A stretch of 46,980 nucleotides of DNA from Gammaproteobacteria bacterium (GTDB taxonomy: Bacteria > Pseudomonadota > Gammaproteobacteria > Pseudomonadales > Cellvibrionaceae). The translations under genes were made by a program, and so were the position numbers. Below are positions 25,224-34,212 of the stretch, one piece after another. How positions within the stretch are numbered: the first letter of the stretch is position 1; every line of letters starts with the position of its first letter. The notes beneath the pieces were generated by a model. That model saw nothing but the letters and a program-made list of their open reading frames with translations, searched no databases and was not told where the DNA came from. The stretch lies in the NCBI GenBank assembly GCA_005801205.1, contig SYDJ01000018.1, forward strand, positions 1-46,980, written 5' to 3'.

Positions 25224-28200
25224 CTAGTTATCAAACCTCAAATTATTAACTTTCAATACGTCAATAATCGCTGCATCGCTACCCGTTAAGTCAACACCGT
25301 TCAAGACAATTGTTTGGTCTGTCATAGCGCTGTAATTAGAACCATTAAAACTACCTGTGCTACTAATAGAAACTGTAGTGTTAGTACCATCGCTTGCAAA
25401 ATGTAAAAAGTTGGTCAAGTTGCTACTATTTTCACTTTGTAATAAATCACGCAAATCTAATATATCGCCGCTAGCGCCTGTTGTGAAATCAGTAATGGTA
25501 TCAACCGCTGGTGAGCCTTTGCTGCCTTGATCATTTAAACTCCATTTAAATGTATCCGCACCAACGCCACCGGTCATCGTGTCATTACCACCGCCACCCA
25601 CTATCTGCTCGGAATAAGCTTCGCCCTCCAAAACATTACTGCCAGATGTACCCGTTAAATCACGACCTACCACTGTGACAGTGGCAATTGCCGTAGAAGT
25701 GCCGCCATGACCATCCGATATAGTGTAGTTAAATTCATCCGTTACAACTTGCCCAGAAGAGAGCGAATTCGCATTATTAGCCGAGTAACTAAAGCTTCCA
25801 TCTGTATGAATAACTAAACTGCCGTAAGTTAGGCTAATCGTGTCGCCATCGTTGACATTCGCATTATTGATCTTGGTAACAAGCAAGCTATCGCCATTAC
25901 TATCCGTATCGTTAGAAATCAGCTTTAAGCTTGAGCCAGAGCCAATAGTCAATAAAGCCCCTTCAGCAATTGTGTAGCCGGTATTTGAGCTTGAATCGCC
26001 ACTTGCAGAAAAGCCAGTTAGGAAATAATCGCCGCCATCACCAGTAGCGTCATTGGTATTCAAGGCAGAAAATTTAACGCTATCAAAAACCAAGTTACCC
26101 GTGTTGATAGTGAAAGAACCGGTGTTAGCGGAACCCGTTAATCTAAAACTGCTTTGGCTGACAAGTGCCCCTTTGTAATACACAGACCACATTCCCATTT
26201 CGCCGCCATTTTCACCAGGGAACATTCTGCTTACGCTGAACGTAGCTTGATTGACGTTGCCATTTAGCACTAACTCTATGGCTTCAGATTTACCAGTAGT
26301 CTGATCATATTCAATTTGATCCGGAACAGGGTTGGTATTTGTTCTAGGGGTGCCTGTAACACCTAAAGTATGAGAATTACTATCAACCGCGTTTTGATAA
26401 AGGCTGCCTGCAGTGCCATTAGCATTGTAGGCGTTGACAACCACACTCAAGCCTTTGCTATCAACGGAAGTCCATAAATCACTGGCGCTAGCGTCACCCA
26501 ACTGAACACTGTAAGCAATACCGGCAGGATCATTGACGGCGATAGGAATGGCGTTTTCATCGGTGCCGTTGATGGTTATCACCACGTTCGTGGGCGTGCC
26601 ATCGACCGATAAGACGTTGATGGTGTCGGTCAGTTGTTGGCCATTGTTTAACGCTTGTACCGCCGGTAAACCGTTGTTGAGGGTGTAGCTCCACACCCCT
26701 GCGCTGTTGACGCTGAACGTACCAAAGGTGGTGACAACGCTGGTTTGCGGTTGGAACGCCGCTTCGCCTGCATCGGGATCGGTGATGATTAAGGTGCCGC
26801 CGGTGCTTAAGGTGGTGTCTTCGGTCACGCTGCCTTCGTCAGTGCTTAAAGTAGCAACATCGTTCACTGGAGTTACGCCAATGTTAATGGTGCTGGTTGT
26901 CGTGCCGCCTTGGCCATCAGAAATGGTGACTACAAACTTATCGGAACCGTTGTAATTAGCTCCTGGGGTGTAAACGAATGCACCAGTAGCTGGATTTAAG
27001 GTCACTGTGCCGTGGGTAGCGGTTGAACTAACGGAATAGCTGAGCGTATCGCCATCCACATCGGTTGCCACAACTTGGCCTGGGAGTGGCGTATCTTCTG
27101 GCGTTGTTAGGTTTTGATCGCTACTCACTGGCGCATCGTTTACTGGGGTCACGCCGATATTGATTGTGCTGGTAGTCGTGCCACCTTGACCATCGGAAAT
27201 GGTAACCACAAACTTATCGGAACCGCTGTAATTGGCTCCCGGGGTGTAAACGAATGCACCGGTAGCTGGATTTAAGGTCACTGTGCCATGGGTAGCGGTT
27301 GAACTAACGGAATAGCTGAGCGTATCGCCATCCACATCGGTTGCCACAACTTGGCCTGGGAGTGGCGTATCTTCTGGTGTTGTTAGGTTTTGATCGCTGC
27401 TCACAGGAGCATCATTTACGGGGGTCACACCTATGTTAATAGTGCTGGTAGTCGTGCCGCCTTGGCCATCGGAAATGGTAACCACAAACTTATCGGAACC
27501 GTTGTAATTGGCTCCTGGGGTGTAAACGAATGCACCGGTAGCTGGATTTAAGGTCACTGTGCCGTGGGTAGCGGTTGAGCTAACGGAATAGCTGAGCGTA
27601 TCGCCATCCACATCGGTTGCCACAACTTGGCCTGGGAGTGGCGTATCTTCTGGTGTTGTTAGGTTTTGATCGCTACTCACGGGAGCATCGTTAACGGCGT
27701 TAACCGTTAAACCTATGGTTGTGGTTGTGCTATTGCCATGGTCGTCTGTTACGGTAACCACAAAACTATCTGGGCCGTTATAGTTGCTATTGGGCGTGTA
27801 TACAAAGCTTCCTGTTGTGGGGTTCAAGGTGATGGTGCCGTTAGCAGGCTGCCCCACTAGGCTATAAATAAGCACATCGTTTTCAACATCGGTTGCGATA
27901 ATTTGGCCAGCGATGGTGGTATCTTCATCGCCAGTGAAGCTTTGCGCATCCATTTGTGGTGCATGATTGATTTGATCGGCAGATGCCAAGCTGTTGGGCG
28001 TTGTACCCGTGTCAGGGTTATTGGCACCAAAATTAAAGGCGTTAGGGTCGGTATTCTCAAGAATACGCGTTAGCGCAACAAAACTATGGCCTTCGTTTGA
28101 GCCACCACCATTCAAACCAGCAGCGGTCTCCTCAAGTGCAGTCGTTAAATCGCCACCTTGGTTCAGCACAGTCAATGCCTCTTGAACAGATGCATTATCA

Positions 28201-28451
28201 ACGGCCGCATCTTGCTTATCGGCTGCTAGCTCTGTCCACATGTCTTTACCCATAAGCACTTCTTGGCCGCCAGCAATGGCTAGGGGCTTGCCATCGCCAA
28301 AATCTAATTCAATGCGTGCACCTGTTGCGGTAATGACGGTTTCTTCTGCGGTGACTGTATCGCCAACTTTCAGCGGGCGCAGTGTTCCGTCTGATTTTTT
28401 GGCCCAAGCTTGACCTTCAAGAGAAGCAACAATCGCAATAGAGTTAGCCAT
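25224..28451 (-). CDS. lapA: LapA-like retention-module adhesin secreted by type I system
   Basis: The protein has 1,075 residues from ATG 28451 (GGAG, seven bases before); the frame extends to 28553 without support. Residues 1-108 are the retention module. TAAGL at 109-113 is the LapG cleavage site, almost at the position known in Pseudomonas LapA, followed by a Gly/Asn-rich linker. Four cadherin-like domains follow (about 164-530), the last three nearly identical, then a VCBS domain, a unique domain, another cadherin-like domain and an RTX motif (GGGGNDTMTGGVGADTF) with a type I C-terminal signal (about 960-1075). It is very small for this family (LapA exceeds 5,000 residues), so its reach from the cell is short. 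Same strand as lapB, lapC and the two regulators. Confidence 0.92.
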   Translation of the reverse strand: MANSIAIVASLEGQAWAKKSDGTLRPLKVGDTVTAEETVITATGARIELDFGDGKPLAIAGGQEVLMGKDMWTELAADKQDAAVDNASVQEALTVLNQGGDLTTALEETAAGLNGGGSNEGHSFVALTRILENTDPNAFNFGANNPDTGTTPNSLASADQINHAPQMDAQSFTGDEDTTIAGQIIATDVENDVLIYSLVGQPANGTITLNPTTGSFVYTPNSNYNGPDSFVVTVTDDHGNSTTTTIGLTVNAVNDAPVSSDQNLTTPEDTPLPGQVVATDVDGDTLSYSVSSTATHGTVTLNPATGAFVYTPGANYNGSDKFVVTISDGQGGTTTSTINIGVTPVNDAPVSSDQNLTTPEDTPLPGQVVATDVDGDTLSYSVSSTATHGTVTLNPATGAFVYTPGANYSGSDKFVVTISDGQGGTTTSTINIGVTPVNDAPVSSDQNLTTPEDTPLPGQVVATDVDGDTLSYSVSSTATHGTVTLNPATGAFVYTPGANYNGSDKFVVTISDGQGGTTTSTINIGVTPVNDVATLSTDEGSVTEDTTLSTGGTLIITDPDAGEAAFQPQTSVVTTFGTFSVNSAGVWSYTLNNGLPAVQALNNGQQLTDTINVLSVDGTPTNVVITINGTDENAIPIAVNDPAGIAYSVQLGDASASDLWTSVDSKGLSVVVNAYNANGTAGSLYQNAVDSNSHTLGVTGTPRTNTNPVPDQIEYDQTTGKSEAIELVLNGNVNQATFSVSRMFPGENGGEMGMWSVYYKGALVSQSSFRLTGSANTGSFTINTGNLVFDSVKFSALNTNDATGDGGDYFLTGFSASGDSSSNTGYTIAEGALLTIGSGSSLKLISNDTDSNGDSLLVTKINNANVNDGDTISLTYGSLVIHTDGSFSYSANNANSLSSGQVVTDEFNYTISDGHGGTSTAIATVTVVGRDLTGTSGSNVLEGEAYSEQIVGGGGNDTMTGGVGADTFKWSLNDQGSKGSPAVDTITDFTTGASGDILDLRDLLQSENSSNLTNFLHFASDGTNTTVSISSTGSFNGSNYSAMTDQTIVLNGVDLTGSDAAIIDVLKVNNLRFDN
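26865..27692 (-). repeat. three near-identical 276-base tandem repeats in the adhesin gene
   Basis: Units 27417-27692, 27141-27416 and 26865-27140 each encode 92 residues (from NDAPVSSDQN to INIGVTPV). The proteins differ only by N/S in ANYNG/ANYSG in the visible copies, and the bases differ at few positions. The preceding domain (27693-27968) is a diverged relative. Such uniformity points to recent duplication or gene conversion; copy number should vary. Confidence 0.9.
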
Positions 28452-28559
28452 AAAAGAGCTCCAATAGGGTTTACATTGAATGATGGAAGATAGGAAAAGG
28501 GATGGTAAGAGTCTAGCGGATGGCGCCCAAACTGCTATTGGACTGAAGGACAATATCGT

Positions 28560-29792
28560 CTAAAAAAGTTCGACATCGCCTGAGAGGACTTCACCGTCAT
28601 TGGGCAAATCGAGCGCTGAGTTTTCAGCTTTTATAGAGGTTGCATCAACCATTTTTTGGTGCTGATCTCTTAAATGGGAAAGCAGACGCACAACGCCCGC
28701 TAAAGAGCTGCTTAAATTCAAGCCTCTATCCAGCTCAGCTAAAGCATCGGTAAAGGCACGATCTATTCGGCCCATGAGATATTTTTCTTGGTCTTCTTCT
28801 AGCCCGAGCTTTGGAAAACGATCATCCAAATCGGCTAAAAGATCTTTCACTATTGATGTAATCGCAGCATGCCCATCTGACACCTGCTCGGTTAAAGAGC
28901 TTAATGTAGAGCCAATAGCCGAGATGGATGCAGCTAGGCTTTCTGCCTGCGTAACGAGTGATTGATGGATATCGAGCGCACGAATTTTTCCGTCTACAGA
29001 GCCTAAAATAAAGGGCACTGTATCTTTAATCCGCCCATACCGCTCTCGGTCTTCTAGCGGCATATTTTTAATAAGTAAGGCGACTTGGCGGTAATTGCAG
29101 AAGGTTCGACAGCCAAAATCACTAAATCGCCCTTGCGAATGCATTACTGTTAATAAGTCTTTTTCAAGCGGCGGAACTTCCGCATGGGATTGCGAATAAA
29201 AAAGAGGGCCGGATGTACTCACAAACATGACTGAGGTACTTAAGCCGTACTCTTTCATGGATTGGAAGAGTGCGCGCGCCAAACCATCGTAAGTTGAAAT
29301 GGCAAAGGTATGTTCTACAAACCTTAATGCTCGCCCCAATTCAGCACTGGAGGTCAAGGCTTCAAATGCTGTAGTTTGTGCTGACTGCGCCTTTTCGTTG
29401 AGCTCCAACTTTTCGTGATAGGCACTAACAGCCAATTTAACTTTGGCGTTAAGTAAATCAGCTTCAAAAGGCTTAACGAGATAATCTTCAGCGCCCAACT
29501 CAAAACCCAGCAATTTTTCACGCAAGGAGCCATTGCCAGACAAAAATATAATAGGAATTTCAGCGGTAGCGGGGTTCCCTTTCAGAATTTCGCATACTTC
29601 GTAGCCGTTTTTAACCGGCATTTGAACATCAAGCAGAATGGCGGCTGGCAACCATTCCGTAGCAACCTCTATCGCTTCTTGACCATCGTTTGCCGTTCTC
29701 AACTCATATTGATTCAATAAGGCTCTGACGATTAGCTTTTGAGCGAACCGATCATCATCAACAATGAGTACTTTCTTTTGGGAAACGCCCAT
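28560..29792 (-). CDS. response regulator with receiver domain and unrecognised output region
   Basis: A 410-residue protein. The receiver (about 5-125) is complete: acidic pocket DDD (12-14), phospho-acceptor D55 in LLDVQMP, FLSGNG, and VKPFEADLL with the conserved Lys. Next comes a helical linker (HEKLELNEKAQSAQTTAFEA), then a region with no domain I recognise (160-270, containing FGCRTFCNYRQVALLI, which may be sensory). Predicted coiled-coil or helical segments (about 285-385) follow. No DNA-binding, GGDEF or HisKA domain is seen. It sits 108 bases upstream of the adhesin and 47 bases downstream of the LuxR gene, so it is probably a regulator of the adhesin system through protein contact. 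GGAG precedes the ATG. Confidence 0.85.
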   Translation of the reverse strand: MGVSQKKVLIVDDDRFAQKLIVRALLNQYELRTANDGQEAIEVATEWLPAAILLDVQMPVKNGYEVCEILKGNPATAEIPIIFLSGNGSLREKLLGFELGAEDYLVKPFEADLLNAKVKLAVSAYHEKLELNEKAQSAQTTAFEALTSSAELGRALRFVEHTFAISTYDGLARALFQSMKEYGLSTSVMFVSTSGPLFYSQSHAEVPPLEKDLLTVMHSQGRFSDFGCRTFCNYRQVALLIKNMPLEDRERYGRIKDTVPFILGSVDGKIRALDIHQSLVTQAESLAASISAIGSTLSSLTEQVSDGHAAITSIVKDLLADLDDRFPKLGLEEDQEKYLMGRIDRAFTDALAELDRGLNLSSSLAGVVRLLSHLRDQHQKMVDATSIKAENSALDLPNDGEVLSGDVELF

Positions 29793-29839
29793 CCATGCTC
29801 CGATGTTTACGTTGACTATCTACAATTTAAAACTATTGC

Positions 29840-30430
29840 TTAGGGCTCAGAAAGCATTAACACCAAATGCAACCTATCCCTCGCCTTCAATTTTTCAAAC
29901 ACCGCACTCAAATGTGCTTTTACAGTACGCTCGGTGATCGCAAGCATTTTTGCCACTTCTTTGTTGGTTTTCCCCGCAGCAACCGCCTTTGCAACGTCTT
30001 GCTCACGCAGGCTTAATAACTGCAGTTTACTACTCGTAGACTGCGGCTTTATTGCAGTAGCGGTCGCAAAAACCAGTTGCCGCATTAAATCTGCGCCCAA
30101 CCAAAGGCCTCCTAAAGCAACAACGTGACTCACCTGTTCTAATACTGGCACAGCCGCCAGATAGTGCAAGTAACCGCTAGCACCCGCCTCTAGAATTTCT
30201 TTAGCTTGCGCGGGGCTTTCCGATTGCGTTAAGGCTATGACCTTCGCACCAGAAGCAATCCACACAGGGATAGCAGCCAATAGAGACAAATCGCCTAAAT
30301 ACACCCAAATTAACACATCGCACAAATTGGCAGGCAGTTGATCTTCCGCAGTTATAAGCCGAGCAGCCGGGAAAGCCTCAGACCAGCGCGGCGATTGAAT
30401 ATGAGATGGAGATAAAAATAGTGACTGCAT
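29840..30430 (-). CDS. LuxR-type regulator with degenerate receiver domain
   Basis: A 196-residue protein. The C-terminal 138-196 is a LuxR/NarL helix-turn-helix (LSLREQDVAKAVAAGKTNKEVA, then ITERTVKAHLSAVFEKL). The N-terminal part follows the receiver pattern of alternating strands and helices but lacks the phospho-Asp (LIWVYLGDL at that position) and the conserved Lys (GYLHYL), so it is a pseudo-receiver that probably does not take phosphate. Its ATG overlaps the lapC stop as TAATG, so translation is coupled to lapC. Possible targets are the palindromes upstream of lapB and lapE, but binding is not shown. Confidence 0.87.
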   Translation of the reverse strand: MQSLFLSPSHIQSPRWSEAFPAARLITAEDQLPANLCDVLIWVYLGDLSLLAAIPVWIASGAKVIALTQSESPAQAKEILEAGASGYLHYLAAVPVLEQVSHVVALGGLWLGADLMRQLVFATATAIKPQSTSSKLQLLSLREQDVAKAVAAGKTNKEVAKMLAITERTVKAHLSAVFEKLKARDRLHLVLMLSEP

Positions 30431-31863
30431 TATCGCTCGGTTAAGGCATTTTGTTTCGCCCGCAAAACAGGCTTGAGTAGATAAGATAGAACAGTTTTCT
30501 TGCCAGTCAAAATATCCACCTGCGCCGTCATACCGGGCATGATCGGTAAGGACGCATCAAAGCCAGCGCGATCTGTTCGTACGCGAACCAAGTAAAAAAC
30601 ATTGTCTTCATCATCTTTCATAGTGTCGGCGCTAATGTGTTCCAAGGTGCCCGTCAAGCCGCCATAAATTGCAAAATCATAAGCGGTAAATTTGACGATA
30701 GCTTTTTCACCGGGATGCAAAAACGCAATATCTTTAGGCGCAACCTTGGCTTCAATTAATAACTGATCATCCAAAGGAATTATTTCGATAACTTCATGAC
30801 CGGGTTGCACAACTCCACCCAAGGTATTGGTGTAAAGCCTCTGTACGGTACCGTGTACGGGCGCGCGAATTTCTGAGTATTTAATTTTGTCCGCAAGACC
30901 AGTTCCCGTTTCACTTAAGCTCGATAGTTTTTGCAAAGTTTCCGATAGCTCTGCGCGCCATTTGTTGACCTGAGCCAATTCAACTTCACGCACCTTGCCT
31001 TCAGATTCTTCTACCGCAGCTTGCAAGCGTTGCTCTTGCGCCAAGGCCTGTTGACGCGCGCCGGTTGCGTTAGAAACTTCGCCTTGCAGCTTTAAAATTT
31101 CTACTTCAGACACAGCACCGCTTTTAAGCAGCGGCATAGTCACTGTTAATTCTTGATTGGCCAAATCTAATGCGCGTGTCACTTGCGATAATTTTGCACG
31201 TACTTCTTGCAGCTCGCGCTGGCGCTGCTCCAATTGGCTGCGCGAAATACTGAGCTGTTCATCTAACTCGCGGCGATTAGCCTCATACTGAGAAGTTTCA
31301 TGAGCGGCAATATCTGGCGATGACTTTGTTAAGTCTTCTGACATTACAAAGGGCTCATTACTGGTAAGTGCTTTTAAACGAGCCGCGCGCGCTTGCAGCG
31401 AAACTAAAGAGGCATTATTTTCACGAAAGCTGGACACAAAACGGGTGGGATCAATTCTTAACAGCAAATCGCCTTTTTTAACTACATCACCCTCATGCAC
31501 TAAAATTTCTTCGACTACGCCACCATCAAAAGATTGAATCACTTGCAATTGTTGCGATGGTATAACCTTGCCCTCACCGCGCGCCACTTCATCTACCTTG
31601 GCAAAGGCAGCCCACAGCAACAAAATTAAAAAGATAATAGCAATCGCATTTAACAATAAACGCGCACGCAATGGTTCTTGTTGCACTCTCGCCCAATCTG
31701 CATCATCCAGCCAATCGTGCGATTGTTCATTAATAGGCGCAAGCCAACGCTGATAAATTTTATCGATATAGGTACTTGCAGGGAGACCAATTTTATCTAA
31801 CCATTGCCCCAGTTTTTTAAAGTAAAACTCTGAACCTTTTACATCGGCTTGCTTAATATCCAT
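30430..31863 (-). CDS. lapC: type I secretion periplasmic adaptor (HlyD/LapC type)
   Basis: A 477-residue membrane fusion protein. One N-terminal TM helix (about 72-88, LNAIAIIFLILLLWAAFA) is followed by a biotinyl-lipoyl half (GEGKVIPSQQLQVIQSFDGG, VVEEILVHEGDVVKKGDLLL), a long coiled coil (about 150-310), the second lipoyl half (IRAPVHGTVQRLY) and the beta-barrel ending (MPGMTAQVDILTGKKTVLSYLLKPV). It bridges LapB to the outer-membrane TolC partner. Its ATG overlaps the lapB stop (TAATG) and its stop overlaps the LuxR ATG, giving three coupled genes. Confidence 0.93.
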   Translation of the reverse strand: MDIKQADVKGSEFYFKKLGQWLDKIGLPASTYIDKIYQRWLAPINEQSHDWLDDADWARVQQEPLRARLLLNAIAIIFLILLLWAAFAKVDEVARGEGKVIPSQQLQVIQSFDGGVVEEILVHEGDVVKKGDLLLRIDPTRFVSSFRENNASLVSLQARAARLKALTSNEPFVMSEDLTKSSPDIAAHETSQYEANRRELDEQLSISRSQLEQRQRELQEVRAKLSQVTRALDLANQELTVTMPLLKSGAVSEVEILKLQGEVSNATGARQQALAQEQRLQAAVEESEGKVREVELAQVNKWRAELSETLQKLSSLSETGTGLADKIKYSEIRAPVHGTVQRLYTNTLGGVVQPGHEVIEIIPLDDQLLIEAKVAPKDIAFLHPGEKAIVKFTAYDFAIYGGLTGTLEHISADTMKDDEDNVFYLVRVRTDRAGFDASLPIMPGMTAQVDILTGKKTVLSYLLKPVLRAKQNALTER

Positions 31864-34007
31864 TAAGAAGCCCTCCCGATACGGCCCTGACGCAAGGCTT
31901 CCACGACTTGCTCTTTAGCACCATCGGCAACAATTTTGCCCGCATCAATCACAATAATACGATTCACTAATTCAAGCAGCGAGGTTCGGTGAGTAATCAC
32001 CAATAAGGTTTTCCCTTGGGAGTATTCAGCAATATTGCGTTTGAAATCTTCTTCGCTGGAGTGATCCATAGAACCTGTTGGTTCATCAAATAACAAAATG
32101 GCAGGGTCATTTAACAAGGCGCGCGCAATAGTAACGCTTTGACGTTGCCCACCCGAGAGTAATTGACCATGCTCGCCGACTGGCATAGCTAAACCGGCAG
32201 GATGCTGATTAACAAACTCGGTTAAACCACTAATACGCACAGATTCCAACAATGCTTCATCGCCAACATGCCCAGCGCCCATCGCAATATTCTCGCGCAA
32301 GCTGCCGAAAAATAAATTTACATCTTGCGAAACATAACCAATATTGCGGCGCAACTCCGCAGGGTCTAATTGGCGAATATCAATACCGTCAATTAATACA
32401 GTGCCTTCGCTTGGTTCATACAAACCGGCAATCATTTTTTCTAAGGTGGTTTTGCCCGAGCCATTACGGCCAAGAATGGCAACACGCTCACCGGGGCTAA
32501 TTTTGAAAGAAATATTGCGCAACACTTCACGCTCATCATTCGGGTATTTAAAACCCACCTGTTTAAATTCAATGCCTCCCTGCAAACGCGCACGGCTAAT
32601 CCAGTTAGAACCTGCAGGGCGGTCTACAGGTTTTTTCATCACTTCATCTAAATTCGTTAATGCAGTTGCCGCTTGGTGATATTGCATGAGCAAGGCTGCA
32701 GTTTGACTAATAGGCCCCATAACCCGAGCAGATAACATGTAGCACGCAATCAATCCGCCCTGCGTTAAATTGCCATCAATAATTTGGTAAACGCCCACGA
32801 TAATAATAATTACCGAAACGATTTGCTGCAGCCAAGCCGTGCCAGCACCCACAGTACCCGACAGCATTCGCATCTTTACGGAAGTGCGCGACAATAAAAG
32901 TGTGCACTGCTCCCAGATAGCCTGCATACGGCCTTCAGCGCCAGTGGTTTTTAAGGTTTCAAGCCCTTGCAAACTTTCTACTAAAATTGCGTTTCGCTGA
33001 GCTGCAGCTTGCATAGAGCCATCCGCAAGGCTGCGCATTTTATACTGCACCGCAGCGGCATAAATTAATGCTGCAATAATGCCAAACAGAATGGGAAATA
33101 CTAATGGCCACGAAATAATTAAAATAACCACCGTAAATAATAAAACGAAAGGCAGATCGACAAATGCCAAGATAGTCGCCGAACTGATAAAACCGCGTAT
33201 GGCTTCGAACCCTTGCAAACTCGATGCAAAAGACCCCACTGAAATCGGGCGTTCAGCAAGCTTCATTCCTAACACCCGCTCCATAATGGTTGCGGATAAG
33301 GTGATGTCGGTTCGGCTTGCGGCCAAATCCACAAACCATGCGCGCATCATACGCAAACCAAAATCGGCGCTAATCATTAAGACTATCCCGAGCGATAAAA
33401 CCCACAGCGTATCGGTAGCGTGATTGGGTACTACGCGGTCATAAACATTCATCACAAACAAAGGCGATGCCAACGCAAAAATATTGATGATAAACGCAGC
33501 CAGCAAGACGTCACGATACAGCTCACGATGCTCCGCGATAACGCTCCAAAACCAATGACCCCGATTCACTTTGGCTATAGAGGTTGCGCGCGCATCAAAG
33601 TGTTGTTCAGGGCGCGCATAAATAACACGCCCAGCATAAATGTCAGCCAATTCAGCCACTGTAAGCACACGGGTTGTATTGCCCAACTCAGGAAAAGCAA
33701 CACGTGCACTTTGAGTATCTTTATTAAGCTCTAACAATACACAAGCGGAATTATTTTTGAGCAGGAGAATGACAGGAAAGAGAGCATCGTTAAGATGTGA
33801 CAGGTCACGCACCACTATCTTACTGGTAAACCCAGCACGTTTTGCAGAGCGCGCAAACGACGATGGCGTTAACTGATCATGTTCTAATGGCAGGCCAGCC
33901 AGCAAAGTTTCTGCGGTTGTTAATATACCGTGTGCACGAGCAAGAATTAGCAAACATTCCAACAAGGGCCCGCCCTTCTCTACTGAGCCAGTTTGTTGCA
34001 TTACCAT
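31863..34007 (-). CDS. lapB: type I secretion ABC transporter (LapB type)
   Basis: A 714-residue permease/ATPase. The first about 130 residues are a C39-peptidase-like domain without the catalytic Cys (LLECLLILARAHG shows no protease motif), as in RTX-type transporters that bind but do not cut their substrate. Six TM helices occupy about 165-440. The nucleotide-binding domain has Walker A LGRNGSGKTT, signature LSGGQRQSVTIARAL, Walker B AILLFDEPTGSMD and the H-loop VITHRTSL. It exports the adhesin from its C-terminal signal. AGGG precedes the ATG by eight bases, and a good promoter lies 88-116 bases upstream. Confidence 0.93.
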   Translation of the reverse strand: MVMQQTGSVEKGGPLLECLLILARAHGILTTAETLLAGLPLEHDQLTPSSFARSAKRAGFTSKIVVRDLSHLNDALFPVILLLKNNSACVLLELNKDTQSARVAFPELGNTTRVLTVAELADIYAGRVIYARPEQHFDARATSIAKVNRGHWFWSVIAEHRELYRDVLLAAFIINIFALASPLFVMNVYDRVVPNHATDTLWVLSLGIVLMISADFGLRMMRAWFVDLAASRTDITLSATIMERVLGMKLAERPISVGSFASSLQGFEAIRGFISSATILAFVDLPFVLLFTVVILIISWPLVFPILFGIIAALIYAAAVQYKMRSLADGSMQAAAQRNAILVESLQGLETLKTTGAEGRMQAIWEQCTLLLSRTSVKMRMLSGTVGAGTAWLQQIVSVIIIIVGVYQIIDGNLTQGGLIACYMLSARVMGPISQTAALLMQYHQAATALTNLDEVMKKPVDRPAGSNWISRARLQGGIEFKQVGFKYPNDEREVLRNISFKISPGERVAILGRNGSGKTTLEKMIAGLYEPSEGTVLIDGIDIRQLDPAELRRNIGYVSQDVNLFFGSLRENIAMGAGHVGDEALLESVRISGLTEFVNQHPAGLAMPVGEHGQLLSGGQRQSVTIARALLNDPAILLFDEPTGSMDHSSEEDFKRNIAEYSQGKTLLVITHRTSLLELVNRIIVIDAGKIVADGAKEQVVEALRQGRIGRAS

Positions 34008-34080
34008 TAATGCGCCCTCAAATTTTCAAGCCAGAACGTCAAACAGAAATTAACAATGTAAATGCATCTGACGCAAAACA

Positions 34081-34123
34081 TTGGCAGTGCCAACAATATA
34101 GTCGCCAACAGCAGGTTTCGCAA
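34081..34123 (-). promoter_or_regulatory. promoter of the lapB operon with palindromic operator over the start site
   Basis: On the minus strand TTGCGA (34118-34123) and TATATT (34095-34100) are 17 bases apart, four and five of six matches to sigma-70 consensus. Immediately downstream, where transcription should begin, lies the perfect palindrome TTGGCA-G-TGCCAA (34081-34093). A repressor bound there would block initiation. The regulator is unknown; the LuxR-type protein encoded in this operon is one candidate. Confidence 0.55.
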
Positions 34124-34160
34124 TTTTAAAAAGGAGTTTAACTCACTGTTTCAGTTATAA

Positions 34161-34197
34161 AAAAAGCACAGCCCCCCTGAGGAGAGCTGTGCTTTTT
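34161..34197. terminator. terminator between lapE and lapB
   Basis: AAAAAGCACAGC (34161-34172) pairs with GCTGTGCTTTTT (34186-34197) around a C- and G-rich 13-base loop. On the minus strand a T7 run follows. It lies 16 bases after the TolC-OmpA gene stop, so that gene and the lapB operon are separate transcripts. Confidence 0.9.
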
Positions 34198-34212
34198 CAG
34201 TCACGCTCAAAA

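Noticed and set aside
26707-26955. Plus-strand open frame of 82 codons inside the adhesin gene
   Set aside because: Antisense to a VCBS and cadherin-like region with strong coding evidence; no ribosome binding site or motif.
28452-28553. N-terminal extension of the adhesin frame up to 28553
   Set aside because: The retention module begins at MANSIAIVAS (28451), which has a good ribosome binding site; the extension is not of retention-module type.
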